Program-made: the position numbers and the translations under genes
Notes under the pieces: model-generated
The model's database searches: none
Seen by the model: the letters and a program-made list of their open reading frames with translations, nothing else
Told to the model about the DNA's origin: nothing
In this document: in pieces, positions 1 through 8,841 of the stretch
Layout: each line of letters begins with the position of its first letter
Numbering within the stretch: position 1 is the first letter of the stretch
Assembly: GCF_024648885.1 (NCBI RefSeq)
Contig: NZ_JANBBF010000009.1
Location: 903,037 to 967,036 of the forward strand
Source of the DNA: Prauserella salsuginis
GTDB lineage: Bacteria > Actinomycetota > Actinomycetes > Mycobacteriales > Pseudonocardiaceae
Direction: 5' to 3'
Length of the DNA stretch: 64,000 bases

Positions 1-18
1 CCGCCGAAGGCGCTGTGA
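1..18 (+). CDS. C-terminal tail of an upstream YrbE-type permease (partial)
   Basis: The window opens with an in-frame run encoding PPKAL followed by TGA, four bases before the next start. Mce operons begin with two adjacent YrbE permease genes, and the next gene here is a YrbE protein directly followed by MceA, so this is most likely the end of the first permease (YrbEA). Only five residues are visible, so the assignment rests on operon order. Confidence 0.4.
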   Translation, partial: PPKAL

Positions 19-22
19 CGCC

Positions 23-925
23 ATGACCGCGACCCAGGATCGAGACGCCGCCTCCGCACCGCAGCCGGAGCCGTCCCCACAGCGAGGGCCGCGCTCCGAC
101 GAGCGCGTGCTCGAAGCCATCGCGCGGCCGGGTGCGATGTTCGAGGGCCTCGGCGAGCAGCTGCTGTTCTATCTCAAGGTGCTCGCGTGGGTGCCGCGCA
201 CGGTCCGGCGCTACAGCAAGGAGACGCTGCGGCTGCTGACCGAGGTGTGCTTCGGTACCGGCGGCCTGGCCGTCATCGGCGGCACCCTGGGCGTGATGAT
301 CGGCATGACCCTGTTCACCGGCCTCATCGTCGGCATTCAGGGTTATGCGGCGCTCGAACAACTCGGCACGGCCGCACTGACGGGCTTCATCTCCGCTTAC
401 TTCAACACCCGGGAGGTGGCACCGCTCGCCGCGGGGCTGGCCCTGTCGTCCACCGTCGGCTGCGGATTCACCGCCCAGCTCGGCGCCATGCGGATCTCCG
501 AGGAGATCGACGCCATGGAGGTCATGGGCATCCCGAGTCTGCCCTACCTGGTCACGACCCGGGTGATCGCCGGTGTCGTGGCGGTGATCCCGCTGTACGC
601 GGTGGGACTGCTGTCGTCGTATCTGGCTTCCCGTCAGGTGACGATCTGGATGTACGGGCAGTCGGCGGGCACCTACGACCACTACTTCCACCTGTTCCTC
701 CCGCCGGAGGACGTGCTGTGGTCGTTCCTGAAGGTGATCATCTTCAGCACCATCGTGATCATGTCCCACTGCTTCTACGGCTACTACGCGCGTGGCGGGC
801 CCGCCGGTGTGGGCGTGGCAGTGGGCCGGGCGGTGCGGACCTCGATCGTGCTGGTCGCGGTGCTGGACTTCTTCCTCAGCCTCGCGATCTGGGGTGCGAC
901 GACGACGGTGAGGTTGTCCGGATGA
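23..925 (+). CDS. yrbEB: YrbEB / MlaE-family ABC permease of an Mce lipid transporter
   Basis: A 300-residue integral membrane protein of the MlaE/YrbE family, the permease of Mce lipid importers. A hydrophilic N-terminus of about 45 residues is followed by several hydrophobic helices. The typical MlaE core, with GALALSSTVG-like and EEIDAMEVMGI segments, lies at about residues 135-175; the EIDAME motif is characteristic of the coupling region that contacts the ATPase. It starts four bases after the preceding stop and its stop overlaps the MceA start (ATGA), so translation is probably coupled. The ATPase subunit (MceG/MlaF) is not encoded here, as is usual in actinobacteria. The second-permease position makes this YrbEB; the Mce4 class is suggested only by the nearby steroid genes. 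Confidence 0.9.
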   Translation: MTATQDRDAASAPQPEPSPQRGPRSDERVLEAIARPGAMFEGLGEQLLFYLKVLAWVPRTVRRYSKETLRLLTEVCFGTGGLAVIGGTLGVMIGMTLFTGLIVGIQGYAALEQLGTAALTGFISAYFNTREVAPLAAGLALSSTVGCGFTAQLGAMRISEEIDAMEVMGIPSLPYLVTTRVIAGVVAVIPLYAVGLLSSYLASRQVTIWMYGQSAGTYDHYFHLFLPPEDVLWSFLKVIIFSTIVIMSHCFYGYYARGGPAGVGVAVGRAVRTSIVLVAVLDFFLSLAIWGATTTVRLSG

Positions 926-2469
926 GCACACGGAAAGCTGTGGTGCATCGGCTCGGGCTGCAGCTGCTCGGGCTGATCTTCCTCGTCGTGGCCGCCCTGT
1001 TCATCGCCACGACGATCGCGATCTACAACAAGGCGTTCTCCGACGCGGTCCCCGTGCGGCTCGAGGCCACGACCGCGGGCAACCAGCTGCGCATGGGCGC
1101 CGATGTGAAGATCCGCGGCATGCGCGTGGGCGAGGTGCGGTCGGTGAGCACCGACGGGCAGAAGGCGATCCTCGAATTGGCGATCGAACGTGACCGGATC
1201 GAAGCCGTGCCCGCGGGTGTGTCGGCACGGCTGCTGCCCAAGACCCTGTTCGGCGAGCGTTACGTGGCGCTGCAACCGCCGAAGCGTTCGGCCGGCTCCG
1301 GGGAGGTGGTGCCGTTGGCGGCCGGTGACGTCATCACCCAGGATCGCAGCCGCTCGGCCGTCGAACTGGAGGAAGTGCTGTCCAATGTGCTGCCGCTGCT
1401 CCAGTCGGTGCAGCCGCAGAAGCTCTCCGGCACGCTGTCGTCGGTGTCCGACGCACTGGAGGGACGCGGCGAGAAGTTCGGCGACACGCTCGTCGGGTTG
1501 TCGGAGTACCTGAAGGACTTCAACCCCTCGTTGCCCGACCTGTCGCACGACATCACGGCCGTGGCCGACGTGGCCGACATCTACCACGAGGCGGCACCCG
1601 ATTTCCTCGCCGCGATGCGGGATCTGACCACGACGACGCGCACGATCGTCGAGAAGCGGCAGGGTCTCGCCGGCGTGTACAACAGCGTGGCAGGTGCGTC
1701 GGCCGATCTGGACCGGTTCCTCGCCGCCAACGAGCGCAACATCATCGGCCTGACGACGTCGTCGCAGCCCACGCTGGACGTGCTCGCCAAGTACGCACCG
1801 CAGTATCCGTGCATGTTCCGGCAGTTCGCCGAGGCGGTGCCGAACGCGAAGGCGGCGTTCGGACACGGCGACGACGAGATGAACCACGTCGTGATCCGGA
1901 TGCTGGCCGACAACCGCGGCAAGTACGAGCCGGGAGTCGACGAGCCGCGGTACAACGACAAGCGCGGCCCGAGGTGCTATCCGCAGAAGGTGCCGCCCGA
2001 GCGGTTTCCGCAGTATCCGCCGGAAGGCCCGCTCGAGGACGGGTCGACCCATCCGGCGCCGTCGAAGAACTCCGGCCCGCTCCCGGGGCCGGTGCTGGGT
2101 TACGACGTGCCGTTCCCCGAGAACGGGGACGACAAGGCCGCGCTGCAGGGCGGTTCCGGCGACGCAGCGGGTGGCGACGCCGCTGGTGACACTGCGGGCG
2201 GCGACGCAGCGGGTGGCGACGCTCAGGACGGTTCCGGGACAGCTGCGCGCGGTGACGCCGCGGCTGGTGACGCTGCCGGTGGCGATACTGCGGGCGGTGG
2301 CGGTGCGGCGCAGGGCCGGATCTCCTCACCCGCGAACTCGGCCGCCGAACAGCGGCTCATCGGCGTGCTGCAGTCGCCGCGCACCGGGATCGCACCGGAC
2401 GAGCTGCCGGGCTGGGGCGGCGTGCTGCTCGGTCCGCTGTACCGCGGGATGACGGTGGAGCTGCGATGA
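922..2469 (+). CDS. mceA: MceA subunit of the Mce lipid transporter, with an inserted Gly-Asp-Ala repeat
   Basis: A 515-residue Mce-family protein. The ATG at 922 overlaps the YrbEB stop; the longer open frame upstream is a shadow of the permease. It has one N-terminal transmembrane anchor (about residues 12-35), then the MCE domain (about 40-125, with GADVKIRGMRVGEV), then a helical region that would build the periplasmic lipid tunnel. The C-terminal part carries a low-complexity stretch (about residues 409-463) of repeated GDAAGGD-like units, probably an exported disordered linker, before a final conserved-looking segment. As first of six consecutive Mce proteins it is MceA by order. The substrate class (sterol, mycolate or other lipid) cannot be read from the sequence; nearby steroid dehydrogenase genes favour a sterol. 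Confidence 0.88.
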   Translation: MSTRKAVVHRLGLQLLGLIFLVVAALFIATTIAIYNKAFSDAVPVRLEATTAGNQLRMGADVKIRGMRVGEVRSVSTDGQKAILELAIERDRIEAVPAGVSARLLPKTLFGERYVALQPPKRSAGSGEVVPLAAGDVITQDRSRSAVELEEVLSNVLPLLQSVQPQKLSGTLSSVSDALEGRGEKFGDTLVGLSEYLKDFNPSLPDLSHDITAVADVADIYHEAAPDFLAAMRDLTTTTRTIVEKRQGLAGVYNSVAGASADLDRFLAANERNIIGLTTSSQPTLDVLAKYAPQYPCMFRQFAEAVPNAKAAFGHGDDEMNHVVIRMLADNRGKYEPGVDEPRYNDKRGPRCYPQKVPPERFPQYPPEGPLEDGSTHPAPSKNSGPLPGPVLGYDVPFPENGDDKAALQGGSGDAAGGDAAGDTAGGDAAGGDAQDGSGTAARGDAAAGDAAGGDTAGGGGAAQGRISSPANSAAEQRLIGVLQSPRTGIAPDELPGWGGVLLGPLYRGMTVELR

Positions 2470-3500
2470 GGAGTATCGCCGGCGCGCTGCTGAAGATCTC
2501 GGTGTTCGCCGTCGTGACGGTGCTGCTGACGGGGTTGCTGGCCGCGACCATCGCCAACACGAACTTCGGCGACGCCTCGGGCTACACCGCCCGGTTCGTG
2601 GACGTGTCCGGACTGTCCGAGGGCGACGACGTGCGGATCGCGGGCGTGAAGGTCGGACAGGTCAAGGAGATCGCCGTCGGCGAGGGCGACCACGCGGAGG
2701 TCCGGTTCGACGTCGACGGCCAACGCAGGCTTCCCGCGCTGGTGACGGCCACCGTCAAGTACCGCAACCTCATCGGGCAGCGGTATCTGGCGCTCGGCAC
2801 CGACGTGCCCGACCGGGAGCGGCTCGAACCGGGCGGCACGATCCCGCCGGAACGCACCAGTCCGGCGCTGAATCTCACGGTGCTGTTCAACGGTTTCCAG
2901 CCACTGTTCCGTGCACTCGATCCGAAGGAGATCAACCAGCTCTCCTACGAGATCATCCGGGTGTTCCAGGGCGAGGGCGGCACGGTGCGCAGCCTGCTGT
3001 CGCACACCGCGTCGTTGACCTCGACCCTCGCGTCGAAGGATCGGGTCATCGGCCAGACCATCGACAACCTGAACCGTGTCCTCGGCACGGTCAACTCGCG
3101 TACGCCGCAGGTGAAGAACCTCGTGTCGACGACGCAGCAGTTGGTGAGCGGGTTGGCGAAACAGCGGAAACCGATCGGGGAGGCCGTCTCCGGGCTGGCC
3201 GAACTGACCACGGCGACCGGCGGACTGCTCGAGGACGCACGGCAGCCGTTGCGCCAGGACGTGACAGCGCTGCGGAAGCTGGCGGGCAATCTGGCCGGTT
3301 CGCGCGAACTGATCGACGAGGTGCTGACGACGCTGCCGGGACACCTCCAGAAGTTCACGCGTGCCGTCAGCTACGGCAGCTGGTTCAACTATTACCTGTG
3401 CGATCTGCGCGGGACGATCGGTATCAAGGCGCTCAACGTCGACGTGCCGATCCTGCCGCTGCCCGCGACGGAGCAGCCGGAGAGGTGCCAGACAGAGTGA
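2466..3500 (+). CDS. mceB: MceB subunit of the Mce lipid transporter
   Basis: A 344-residue Mce protein with one N-terminal transmembrane helix (about residues 5-28), an MCE domain (about 38-115, including GLSEGDDVRIAGVKVGQV), and a long Ser/Thr-rich amphipathic helical region of the kind that forms the tunnel of Mce hexamers. The start overlaps the MceA stop (ATGA), and the stop overlaps the GTG of the next gene. Second place in the row and typical length support MceB. A Cys near the C-terminus (YYLCDLRG) is in a region commonly conserved in MceB proteins. Confidence 0.88.
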   Translation: MRSIAGALLKISVFAVVTVLLTGLLAATIANTNFGDASGYTARFVDVSGLSEGDDVRIAGVKVGQVKEIAVGEGDHAEVRFDVDGQRRLPALVTATVKYRNLIGQRYLALGTDVPDRERLEPGGTIPPERTSPALNLTVLFNGFQPLFRALDPKEINQLSYEIIRVFQGEGGTVRSLLSHTASLTSTLASKDRVIGQTIDNLNRVLGTVNSRTPQVKNLVSTTQQLVSGLAKQRKPIGEAVSGLAELTTATGGLLEDARQPLRQDVTALRKLAGNLAGSRELIDEVLTTLPGHLQKFTRAVSYGSWFNYYLCDLRGTIGIKALNVDVPILPLPATEQPERCQTE

Positions 3501-4543
3501 AACCGCTGACCGAACGCAACCAGGCCGCGGTGGGATTCGTGGCTCTCGTGCTGGTGGTGCTCACGACCGTCACCGTCTACCGGGCCGACGAGATCCCGAT
3601 TCTGAGCGACCGCACGAGTTACGCCGCACACTTCGCCGAGTCCGCCGGACTGGCAGAGGGCAACGACGTGCAGCTGGCGGGGGTACGGGTCGGCGAGGTC
3701 GACGAGGTCGTGCTCGACGGCACGCGCGTGCGCGCGACCTTCTCGCTCGAGGGCATCGACACCTCGCGGATCGGCAACCGGACGAGGGCGTCGATCGAGA
3801 TCAAGACGCTGCTGGGGGAGAAGTACCTCGCGCTCGCCCCGGAGGGCGAGGCGCCGCAGGACCCGGCCGAGCCGATACCGGTGGAGCGCACGGAGACGCC
3901 GTTCGAACTGCAGGACGCGTTCGACCAGCTGTCGGGGACGGTCGAGGACATCGACACCGACCAGCTGGCGAAGAGCTTCGACGTGGTGTCCGAGACCTTC
4001 GCCGACACCTCCGAGCCGATGACCGAGGCGTTGCAGGGACTCTCGGCGTTGTCGGAGACGGTGTCGTCGCGGGACGCCGAACTGGGCAGGCTGCTGTCGA
4101 ACACCCGGCAGATCACCGGCACGCTCCGCAGCAGGAACCAGCAGCTGCGCAAGGTGATCGGCGACGGCAACACGTTGCTGACCGAACTGCAGAACCGGCG
4201 GCAGGCGATCAACCGGATGCTGGTCGGCACCCGGCAGGTGTCGCAGCAGCTGTCCGGGGTCGTCGACGACAACCGGGAGCAGCTCCAGCCGGCGTTGCAG
4301 GAACTGAGCAAGGTCACCACGGTGCTGCAGCGCAATCAGAACAACCTGGACCGCGGCTTGGAGCTGCTCGCGCCGTTCACCCGGCTCGGGACCAACGTGA
4401 CCGGTAACGGCCGCTGGTTCGACGGCTACATCTGCGGGATGCTGCCGCCGACGATCAACACCGGCACCGGCTACGAGTACAACTCGGAGGGTTGCGTCGG
4501 TGACATGGCCGCGCCGGACCAGGGCGTCGGAGGTGGCCGATGA
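3497..4543 (+). CDS. mceC: MceC subunit of the Mce lipid transporter
   Basis: A 348-residue Mce protein. I chose the GTG at 3497, which overlaps the MceB stop (GTGA), because the residue pattern there (VKPLTERNQAAVGFVALVLVV) gives the expected short N-terminus and membrane anchor; the frame stays open further upstream but that part overlaps MceB. An MCE domain follows (about residues 35-115, AGLAEGNDVQLAGVRVGEV), then coiled, Gln-rich helices. The C-terminus has two Cys (YICGM and SEGC) that could form a disulfide outside the membrane. Position and length fit MceC. Confidence 0.87.
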   Translation: MKPLTERNQAAVGFVALVLVVLTTVTVYRADEIPILSDRTSYAAHFAESAGLAEGNDVQLAGVRVGEVDEVVLDGTRVRATFSLEGIDTSRIGNRTRASIEIKTLLGEKYLALAPEGEAPQDPAEPIPVERTETPFELQDAFDQLSGTVEDIDTDQLAKSFDVVSETFADTSEPMTEALQGLSALSETVSSRDAELGRLLSNTRQITGTLRSRNQQLRKVIGDGNTLLTELQNRRQAINRMLVGTRQVSQQLSGVVDDNREQLQPALQELSKVTTVLQRNQNNLDRGLELLAPFTRLGTNVTGNGRWFDGYICGMLPPTINTGTGYEYNSEGCVGDMAAPDQGVGGGR

Positions 4544-5721
4544 CGATGGACACGCGCGCGGGCAGGAGCGTGTATCGCTGGCTGGCGACGGCCTGCGTGG
4601 CGGTACTCCTGCTGACCGGCGGCGTCTGGTGGTTGTTGCGCGAGGATGCGGGCATCAGGCTGACGGCGCACTTCGACCGCGCGGTCGGGCTGTATGCCGG
4701 GTCGACGGTGCGCGTGCTCGGCATCGAGGTCGGCGAGATCACGCGGGTGCAGCCACGCGGTGAGCAGGTCGTGGTGTCCATGCGCGTCGACAACGGGGTC
4801 CAGGTGCCGGAGGGGGCCGACGCGGTCGTCGTCGCGCCGAGCCTCGTCAGCGACCGCTACGTGCAGCTGACGCCGGTGTACGACGGCGGGCCCGTGATGA
4901 CGTCCGGAACGGTGATCCCGCGGGACCGCACCGCCACCCCGATGGAGATCGACGACCTGTACGCGAGCCTCGACGAACTGTCGACGGCACTCGGGCCGGA
5001 CGGGGCGAACTCCGACGGTGCGCTGTCTCGGGTGCTCGACACGACCGCGGCCAACCTCGACGGCAACGGCCGGAACCTGAACACCACGGTCACGAAACTG
5101 TCCGAACTGGCCACGACGCTCGACGACTCGTCGGACGACCTGTTCGGCACGGTGCGGAACCTGCAGAAGTTCACCGAGCTGCTCGCGACCAGTGACGCGC
5201 AGCTGAACCGCTTCTACGAGCGGCTGTCCGAGGTGAGCGGGTTCCTGGCCGAGGATTCCGACGACGTCGGCAAGGCGCTGTCGTCGCTGGGCGGGGCGCT
5301 GGGCAAGGTGAAAGGCTTCGTCGGCGAGAACCGGAAGGCGCTGTCGGACAACATCGGCAAGCTCGAAGGCATCACCCAGGTGCTGGTCGACCAGCGCGCC
5401 GCGGTCGCGGAGATCGCCGACGTCGCACCTCTCGGGCTGTCGAACTTCATCAACTCCTACGACGCCGCCTCCGGGTCGATCGCGATCCGCTACAACTTCA
5501 ACGAGGTCACCAATCCGCTGATGACGAGCGCGTGCAAGCTGACGAAGTCACTGGCCGACCACCGAACGCCGGAGGCGCTGGACAAACTGTGCGAGATTCT
5601 CGGCCCGGTCGTCGACGGCGCCGCGAAGTTGCCGTCGGTCTCACAGCTGCTGGCCTCGATCCAGAGCGGCGAGCTGCCGCCGCTGCCGCTCCCGTCGATC
5701 GTGGCACCGGGAGGTCGGTGA
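4540..5721 (+). CDS. mceD: MceD subunit of the Mce lipid transporter
   Basis: A 393-residue Mce protein with an N-terminal membrane anchor (about residues 14-32), an MCE domain (about 38-118, including STVRVLGIEVGEITRV) and a long helical region rich in TKLSELATTLDDSSDDL-like amphipathic turns. It overlaps both neighbours by 4 and 1 bases (ATGA before, TGATG after). The C-terminus contains a Pro-rich tail (PPLPLPS). Fourth place in the operon gives the name MceD. Confidence 0.87.
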   Translation: MTMDTRAGRSVYRWLATACVAVLLLTGGVWWLLREDAGIRLTAHFDRAVGLYAGSTVRVLGIEVGEITRVQPRGEQVVVSMRVDNGVQVPEGADAVVVAPSLVSDRYVQLTPVYDGGPVMTSGTVIPRDRTATPMEIDDLYASLDELSTALGPDGANSDGALSRVLDTTAANLDGNGRNLNTTVTKLSELATTLDDSSDDLFGTVRNLQKFTELLATSDAQLNRFYERLSEVSGFLAEDSDDVGKALSSLGGALGKVKGFVGENRKALSDNIGKLEGITQVLVDQRAAVAEIADVAPLGLSNFINSYDAASGSIAIRYNFNEVTNPLMTSACKLTKSLADHRTPEALDKLCEILGPVVDGAAKLPSVSQLLASIQSGELPPLPLPSIVAPGGR

Positions 5722-7004
5722 TGACGGAGACAACGGTGGCGACAGCGACGGCGGTGCAGCGAACGCCGGGCGGTGCCCGTCCCGGCAGGGCGCGGCGGGC
5801 GCTGCGACTGTCGTTGGTATGCCTGCTGTTGCTGGTGGCGGGCTGTGGCGACGGCGGATTCTCGGGGCTGTACAACGCACCATTGCCCGGCGGTGCCGAC
5901 CTCGGTGACCGGCCGTATCGGATCACCGTGCGGTTCCACGACGTGCTCGATCTCGTGCCACAGGCGGCGGTGAAGGTCAATGACGTCGCCGTGGGGCGGG
6001 TGGAGCGGGTGCGGCTCGCCGACGACGGCAAGACCGCGCTCGCCGACCTCGCCCTGAACGGGGACATCGACCTGCCCGGCGACGCGGTGGCGGAACTGCG
6101 CCAGTCGAGCCTGCTCGGGGAGAAGTTCGTCGAGCTGCGGCCGCCCGCCGACGGCGGCGGCAAGGCCGCGCTCGGCGACGGCGACGTGATCCCCCTCGAC
6201 CGGACGAACCGCAATCCGCAGGTGGAGGAGGTCCTCGGGGCGCTGTCGCTCCTGCTCAACGGCGGCGGAGTGGAACAGCTCAGGGACATCGTCGGGGAGC
6301 TCAACGATGCGCTGGCCGGGAACGAACCGGAGATCAGGGCGCTGCTGACCCGCGTGGACGAACTCGCGACCACATTGGACGAACAGCGCGGTGAGATCGT
6401 GCGGGCGATCGACGGGGTGCACCGGTTGTCGGGCACCCTGTCGAAACAGCGCGGCCACCTGTCCACGGCACTCGAGCACCTGGAGCCTGGGTTGAAGGTC
6501 GTCTCCGGACAGCGGGAGCAGCTGGTCGGCATGCTGAAATCACTGCGGAAGCTGTCCGGGACCGGTACCCGAGTGGTCGACGCGAGCAAACAGAGTCTCG
6601 TCGCGAACCTGCGAGCGCTCACCCCGACGCTGGAGAAGCTCGCCGAGACCGGTGCCGATCTGCCGGAAGCGATGCAGCTGCTGCCCAGCTATCCGATCCC
6701 GGTGTTCGGCGAGTCGATCATGCACGGCGACTACGCGAACGTGAGCGTGCGACTGGACCTGCAGCTCGACGCGATCCTCGAGAACGTCCTCAATGCGCGG
6801 AGGCCGCCGGTGCAGCTGCCGAACGACGACGGCACCGGCGCCGAGGGTGCCATCCCGTTCAACGACGGGGACGCCCCGCCGCCGCTGCCGCTGCCCGACC
6901 CCTCGGAATCGCTGACCGCTCCGCAGGCCGGTGCCGGCCAGGGGAGGGGCGGTACCGGCGGCGGTGTCGACGGGCTGCTCGGCGGCCTGGTGGGAGGTGG
7001 CTGA
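5721..7004 (+). CDS. mceE: MceE lipoprotein subunit of the Mce lipid transporter
   Basis: A 427-residue Mce protein that is a predicted lipoprotein: basic N-terminus, hydrophobic stretch LSLVCLLLLVAGC and a lipobox Cys at about residue 42. A lipoprotein signal in the fifth subunit (MceE, LprK-like) is a hallmark of Mce operons. The MCE domain follows (about residues 65-150), then the helical tunnel region, and a Pro/Gly-rich C-terminal tail. The start at 5721 overlaps the MceD stop; a longer open frame upstream lies inside MceD and is rejected. It ends by overlapping the MceF start. Confidence 0.88.
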   Translation: MTETTVATATAVQRTPGGARPGRARRALRLSLVCLLLLVAGCGDGGFSGLYNAPLPGGADLGDRPYRITVRFHDVLDLVPQAAVKVNDVAVGRVERVRLADDGKTALADLALNGDIDLPGDAVAELRQSSLLGEKFVELRPPADGGGKAALGDGDVIPLDRTNRNPQVEEVLGALSLLLNGGGVEQLRDIVGELNDALAGNEPEIRALLTRVDELATTLDEQRGEIVRAIDGVHRLSGTLSKQRGHLSTALEHLEPGLKVVSGQREQLVGMLKSLRKLSGTGTRVVDASKQSLVANLRALTPTLEKLAETGADLPEAMQLLPSYPIPVFGESIMHGDYANVSVRLDLQLDAILENVLNARRPPVQLPNDDGTGAEGAIPFNDGDAPPPLPLPDPSESLTAPQAGAGQGRGGTGGGVDGLLGGLVGGG

Positions 7005-8332
7005 TGAGACTGGAACGCAAGAACCGGTTGCAGCTCGTCGTGTTCGGCCTCATCTCCCTGCTGGCGGTCGGCTACGCCGGAGGCACGTATGCGGGCCTGG
7101 ATCGGCTGTTCGGCAACCGCGGGTATCTGGTTCACATCCAGCTGAGCGAGTCGGGCGGCATCTTCGAGAACGCGGAGGTCGCCTACCGGGGCGTGACGGT
7201 CGGCCGGGTGACGGGCCTCAACCTCGACGGCCACGGTGTGACCGTCGACGTGGACATCGACAGCGGTACGCCCGACATTCCCGCCGACTCCGACGCCGTC
7301 GTCGCCAATCGCTCCGCCGTCGGTGAGCAATATGTCGATTTGCGGCCCCGGTCCGACGACGGGCCGTATCTCGAACACGGTTCGACGATCGACAGCTCCC
7401 GGACCGGCACGCCGGTGCCGCCCGGGCAGCTGCTCGGCAACCTCAACCAGCTCGTGTCCAGTGTGGATCCGGAGTCGTTGCGAACGGTCGTCGACGAACT
7501 CGACACCGCGTTCACCGGCGCGGGCCCCGACCTGGGGCGGCTGCTGGATTCGGCGGGATCGCTCACCGCCCAGGCCAAGGAGAATCTGCCGCAGACCGCG
7601 CAACTGCTGCGGCAGAGCCGGACCGTGCTCGACACCCAGCGCCGGAACGCCGACCAGTTGCGGTCGATCGCGGGCGGGTTCCGTGACATCGCGTCACAGC
7701 TGAAGAAATCCGACTCCGACCTGCGCAACGTGATCGACCGCGCTCCCGCGGCGAGCCGCGAGATCTCCGCGCTGCTCGACGAGTCCGGGACGAGCCTGTC
7801 GGTGATGATCGCGAACCTGCTGACGACCTCGCAGGTGCTCGAACCGCGGACGGACGCGCTCGAGCACATGATGGTGGCGCTGCCGATGGTGTCCGGCTTC
7901 TCGCGTTCGGTCGTGTCCAACGGCGAAGGGCATCTCGGTTTCGTGCCCACGTTCTTCGACCCGCACGGCTGCACCAAGGGGTACGAGGGCACCGAGCGCC
8001 GCCCCGCGAACGACACGCGGAACACCGAGCCCAACACCGAGGCCTATTGCGCCGAACCGCAGGGCAGTCCGAGCAATGTCCGTGGTGCGCAGAACGCGCC
8101 GGTGGCGGGTGAGCCGGTGCAGGTTCCGGGTGGCGACCAGGACGCGAGCGGCGACATCGACGGTGGTGCCGATCGGGATCGGGAGGAGTCACGGCGCGGG
8201 GGCCAGGACGGCAGTGGTGGGCTGCCCGGACTGCTCGACTTCTCGGCCACCGGCGGTTCCGGGCAGGGCGATTCGGCGGACTCCGGGTCGTCCGGCGACG
8301 GGATGGGCGGCCTGCTGGGGGTGGACGGATGA
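7004..8332 (+). CDS. mceF: MceF subunit of the Mce lipid transporter
   Basis: A 442-residue Mce protein with a membrane anchor (about residues 8-30), an MCE domain (about 40-120, with GIFENAEVAYRGVTVGRV) and helical segments, then a long hydrophilic tail from about residue 350 rich in Asp, Gly and Ser. The start overlaps the MceE stop (ATGA) and the stop overlaps the next start. Sixth and last of the Mce row, matching MceF. The acidic, disordered tail is longer than the core needs and may be exposed at the cell surface. Confidence 0.87.
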   Translation: MRLERKNRLQLVVFGLISLLAVGYAGGTYAGLDRLFGNRGYLVHIQLSESGGIFENAEVAYRGVTVGRVTGLNLDGHGVTVDVDIDSGTPDIPADSDAVVANRSAVGEQYVDLRPRSDDGPYLEHGSTIDSSRTGTPVPPGQLLGNLNQLVSSVDPESLRTVVDELDTAFTGAGPDLGRLLDSAGSLTAQAKENLPQTAQLLRQSRTVLDTQRRNADQLRSIAGGFRDIASQLKKSDSDLRNVIDRAPAASREISALLDESGTSLSVMIANLLTTSQVLEPRTDALEHMMVALPMVSGFSRSVVSNGEGHLGFVPTFFDPHGCTKGYEGTERRPANDTRNTEPNTEAYCAEPQGSPSNVRGAQNAPVAGEPVQVPGGDQDASGDIDGGADRDREESRRGGQDGSGGLPGLLDFSATGGSGQGDSADSGSSGDGMGGLLGVDG

Positions 8333-8841
8333 GGCCGGTACGGCTGCTGCGCCGGGTGGCCCGGGACCGCACCGTCGCGGTGCTGCTGGCCGTCGCTGTG
8401 ATCGCGACCGTCTCCTGCGCCGGTCTGGGTTGGCGCTGGTGGGCGGTGGCGCACAGCGAGCCCGCCCACGGCGCCGCTGTCCGGGACGCGGCCGTACGCG
8501 AAGGAACCAGGGCACTCGAGGTGCTCCACACGATCGATCACCGCACCGCCGCATCGGATCTCGACGCGTGGGCACGAGTCACTTCGGGTGAGCTGCACGG
8601 CAGGTTGATTGGTGACCGGAAGCGGCACATCGACCGCGCCGGCGATGCCGAAACCGTCGCCACGGCAACGGTGACCCGCTCCGCGCTGTCCGAACTGGAC
8701 GTCGAGGGCGGGACGGCGCGGCTGCTGGCGGTCGTCGACACCGACGTCGGCAAGGAGCAGCGGCGCAGCACGTTGATCGCATCCTTGGTGCGGAAAGGGG
8801 AGCGGTGGACCGTGTCGAACGTGCAGGCGGTCGGCTCGTGA
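8329..8841 (+). CDS. Mce-associated membrane protein, first of two
   Basis: A 170-residue protein with a basic N-terminus, one transmembrane helix (about residues 15-38) and an extracytoplasmic region that reads like the SnoaL/NTF2-like fold common to Mce-associated proteins (an Asp/Ala-rich helix, the segment ASDLDAWARVTSGELHGRL, then beta-rich sequence ending WTVSNVQAVGS). Such small proteins close actinobacterial mce operons and are thought to stabilise the transporter. It overlaps MceF (ATGA) and the following gene (GTGA), so it belongs to the same transcript. Confidence 0.75.
   Translation: MRPVRLLRRVARDRTVAVLLAVAVIATVSCAGLGWRWWAVAHSEPAHGAAVRDAAVREGTRALEVLHTIDHRTAASDLDAWARVTSGELHGRLIGDRKRHIDRAGDAETVATATVTRSALSELDVEGGTARLLAVVDTDVGKEQRRSTLIASLVRKGERWTVSNVQAVGS

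Noticed and set aside
187..921. N-terminal extension of the MceA frame
   Set aside because: This part lies inside the YrbE permease in another frame; its residues are low-complexity. The ATG at 922 gives the proper Mce N-terminus.
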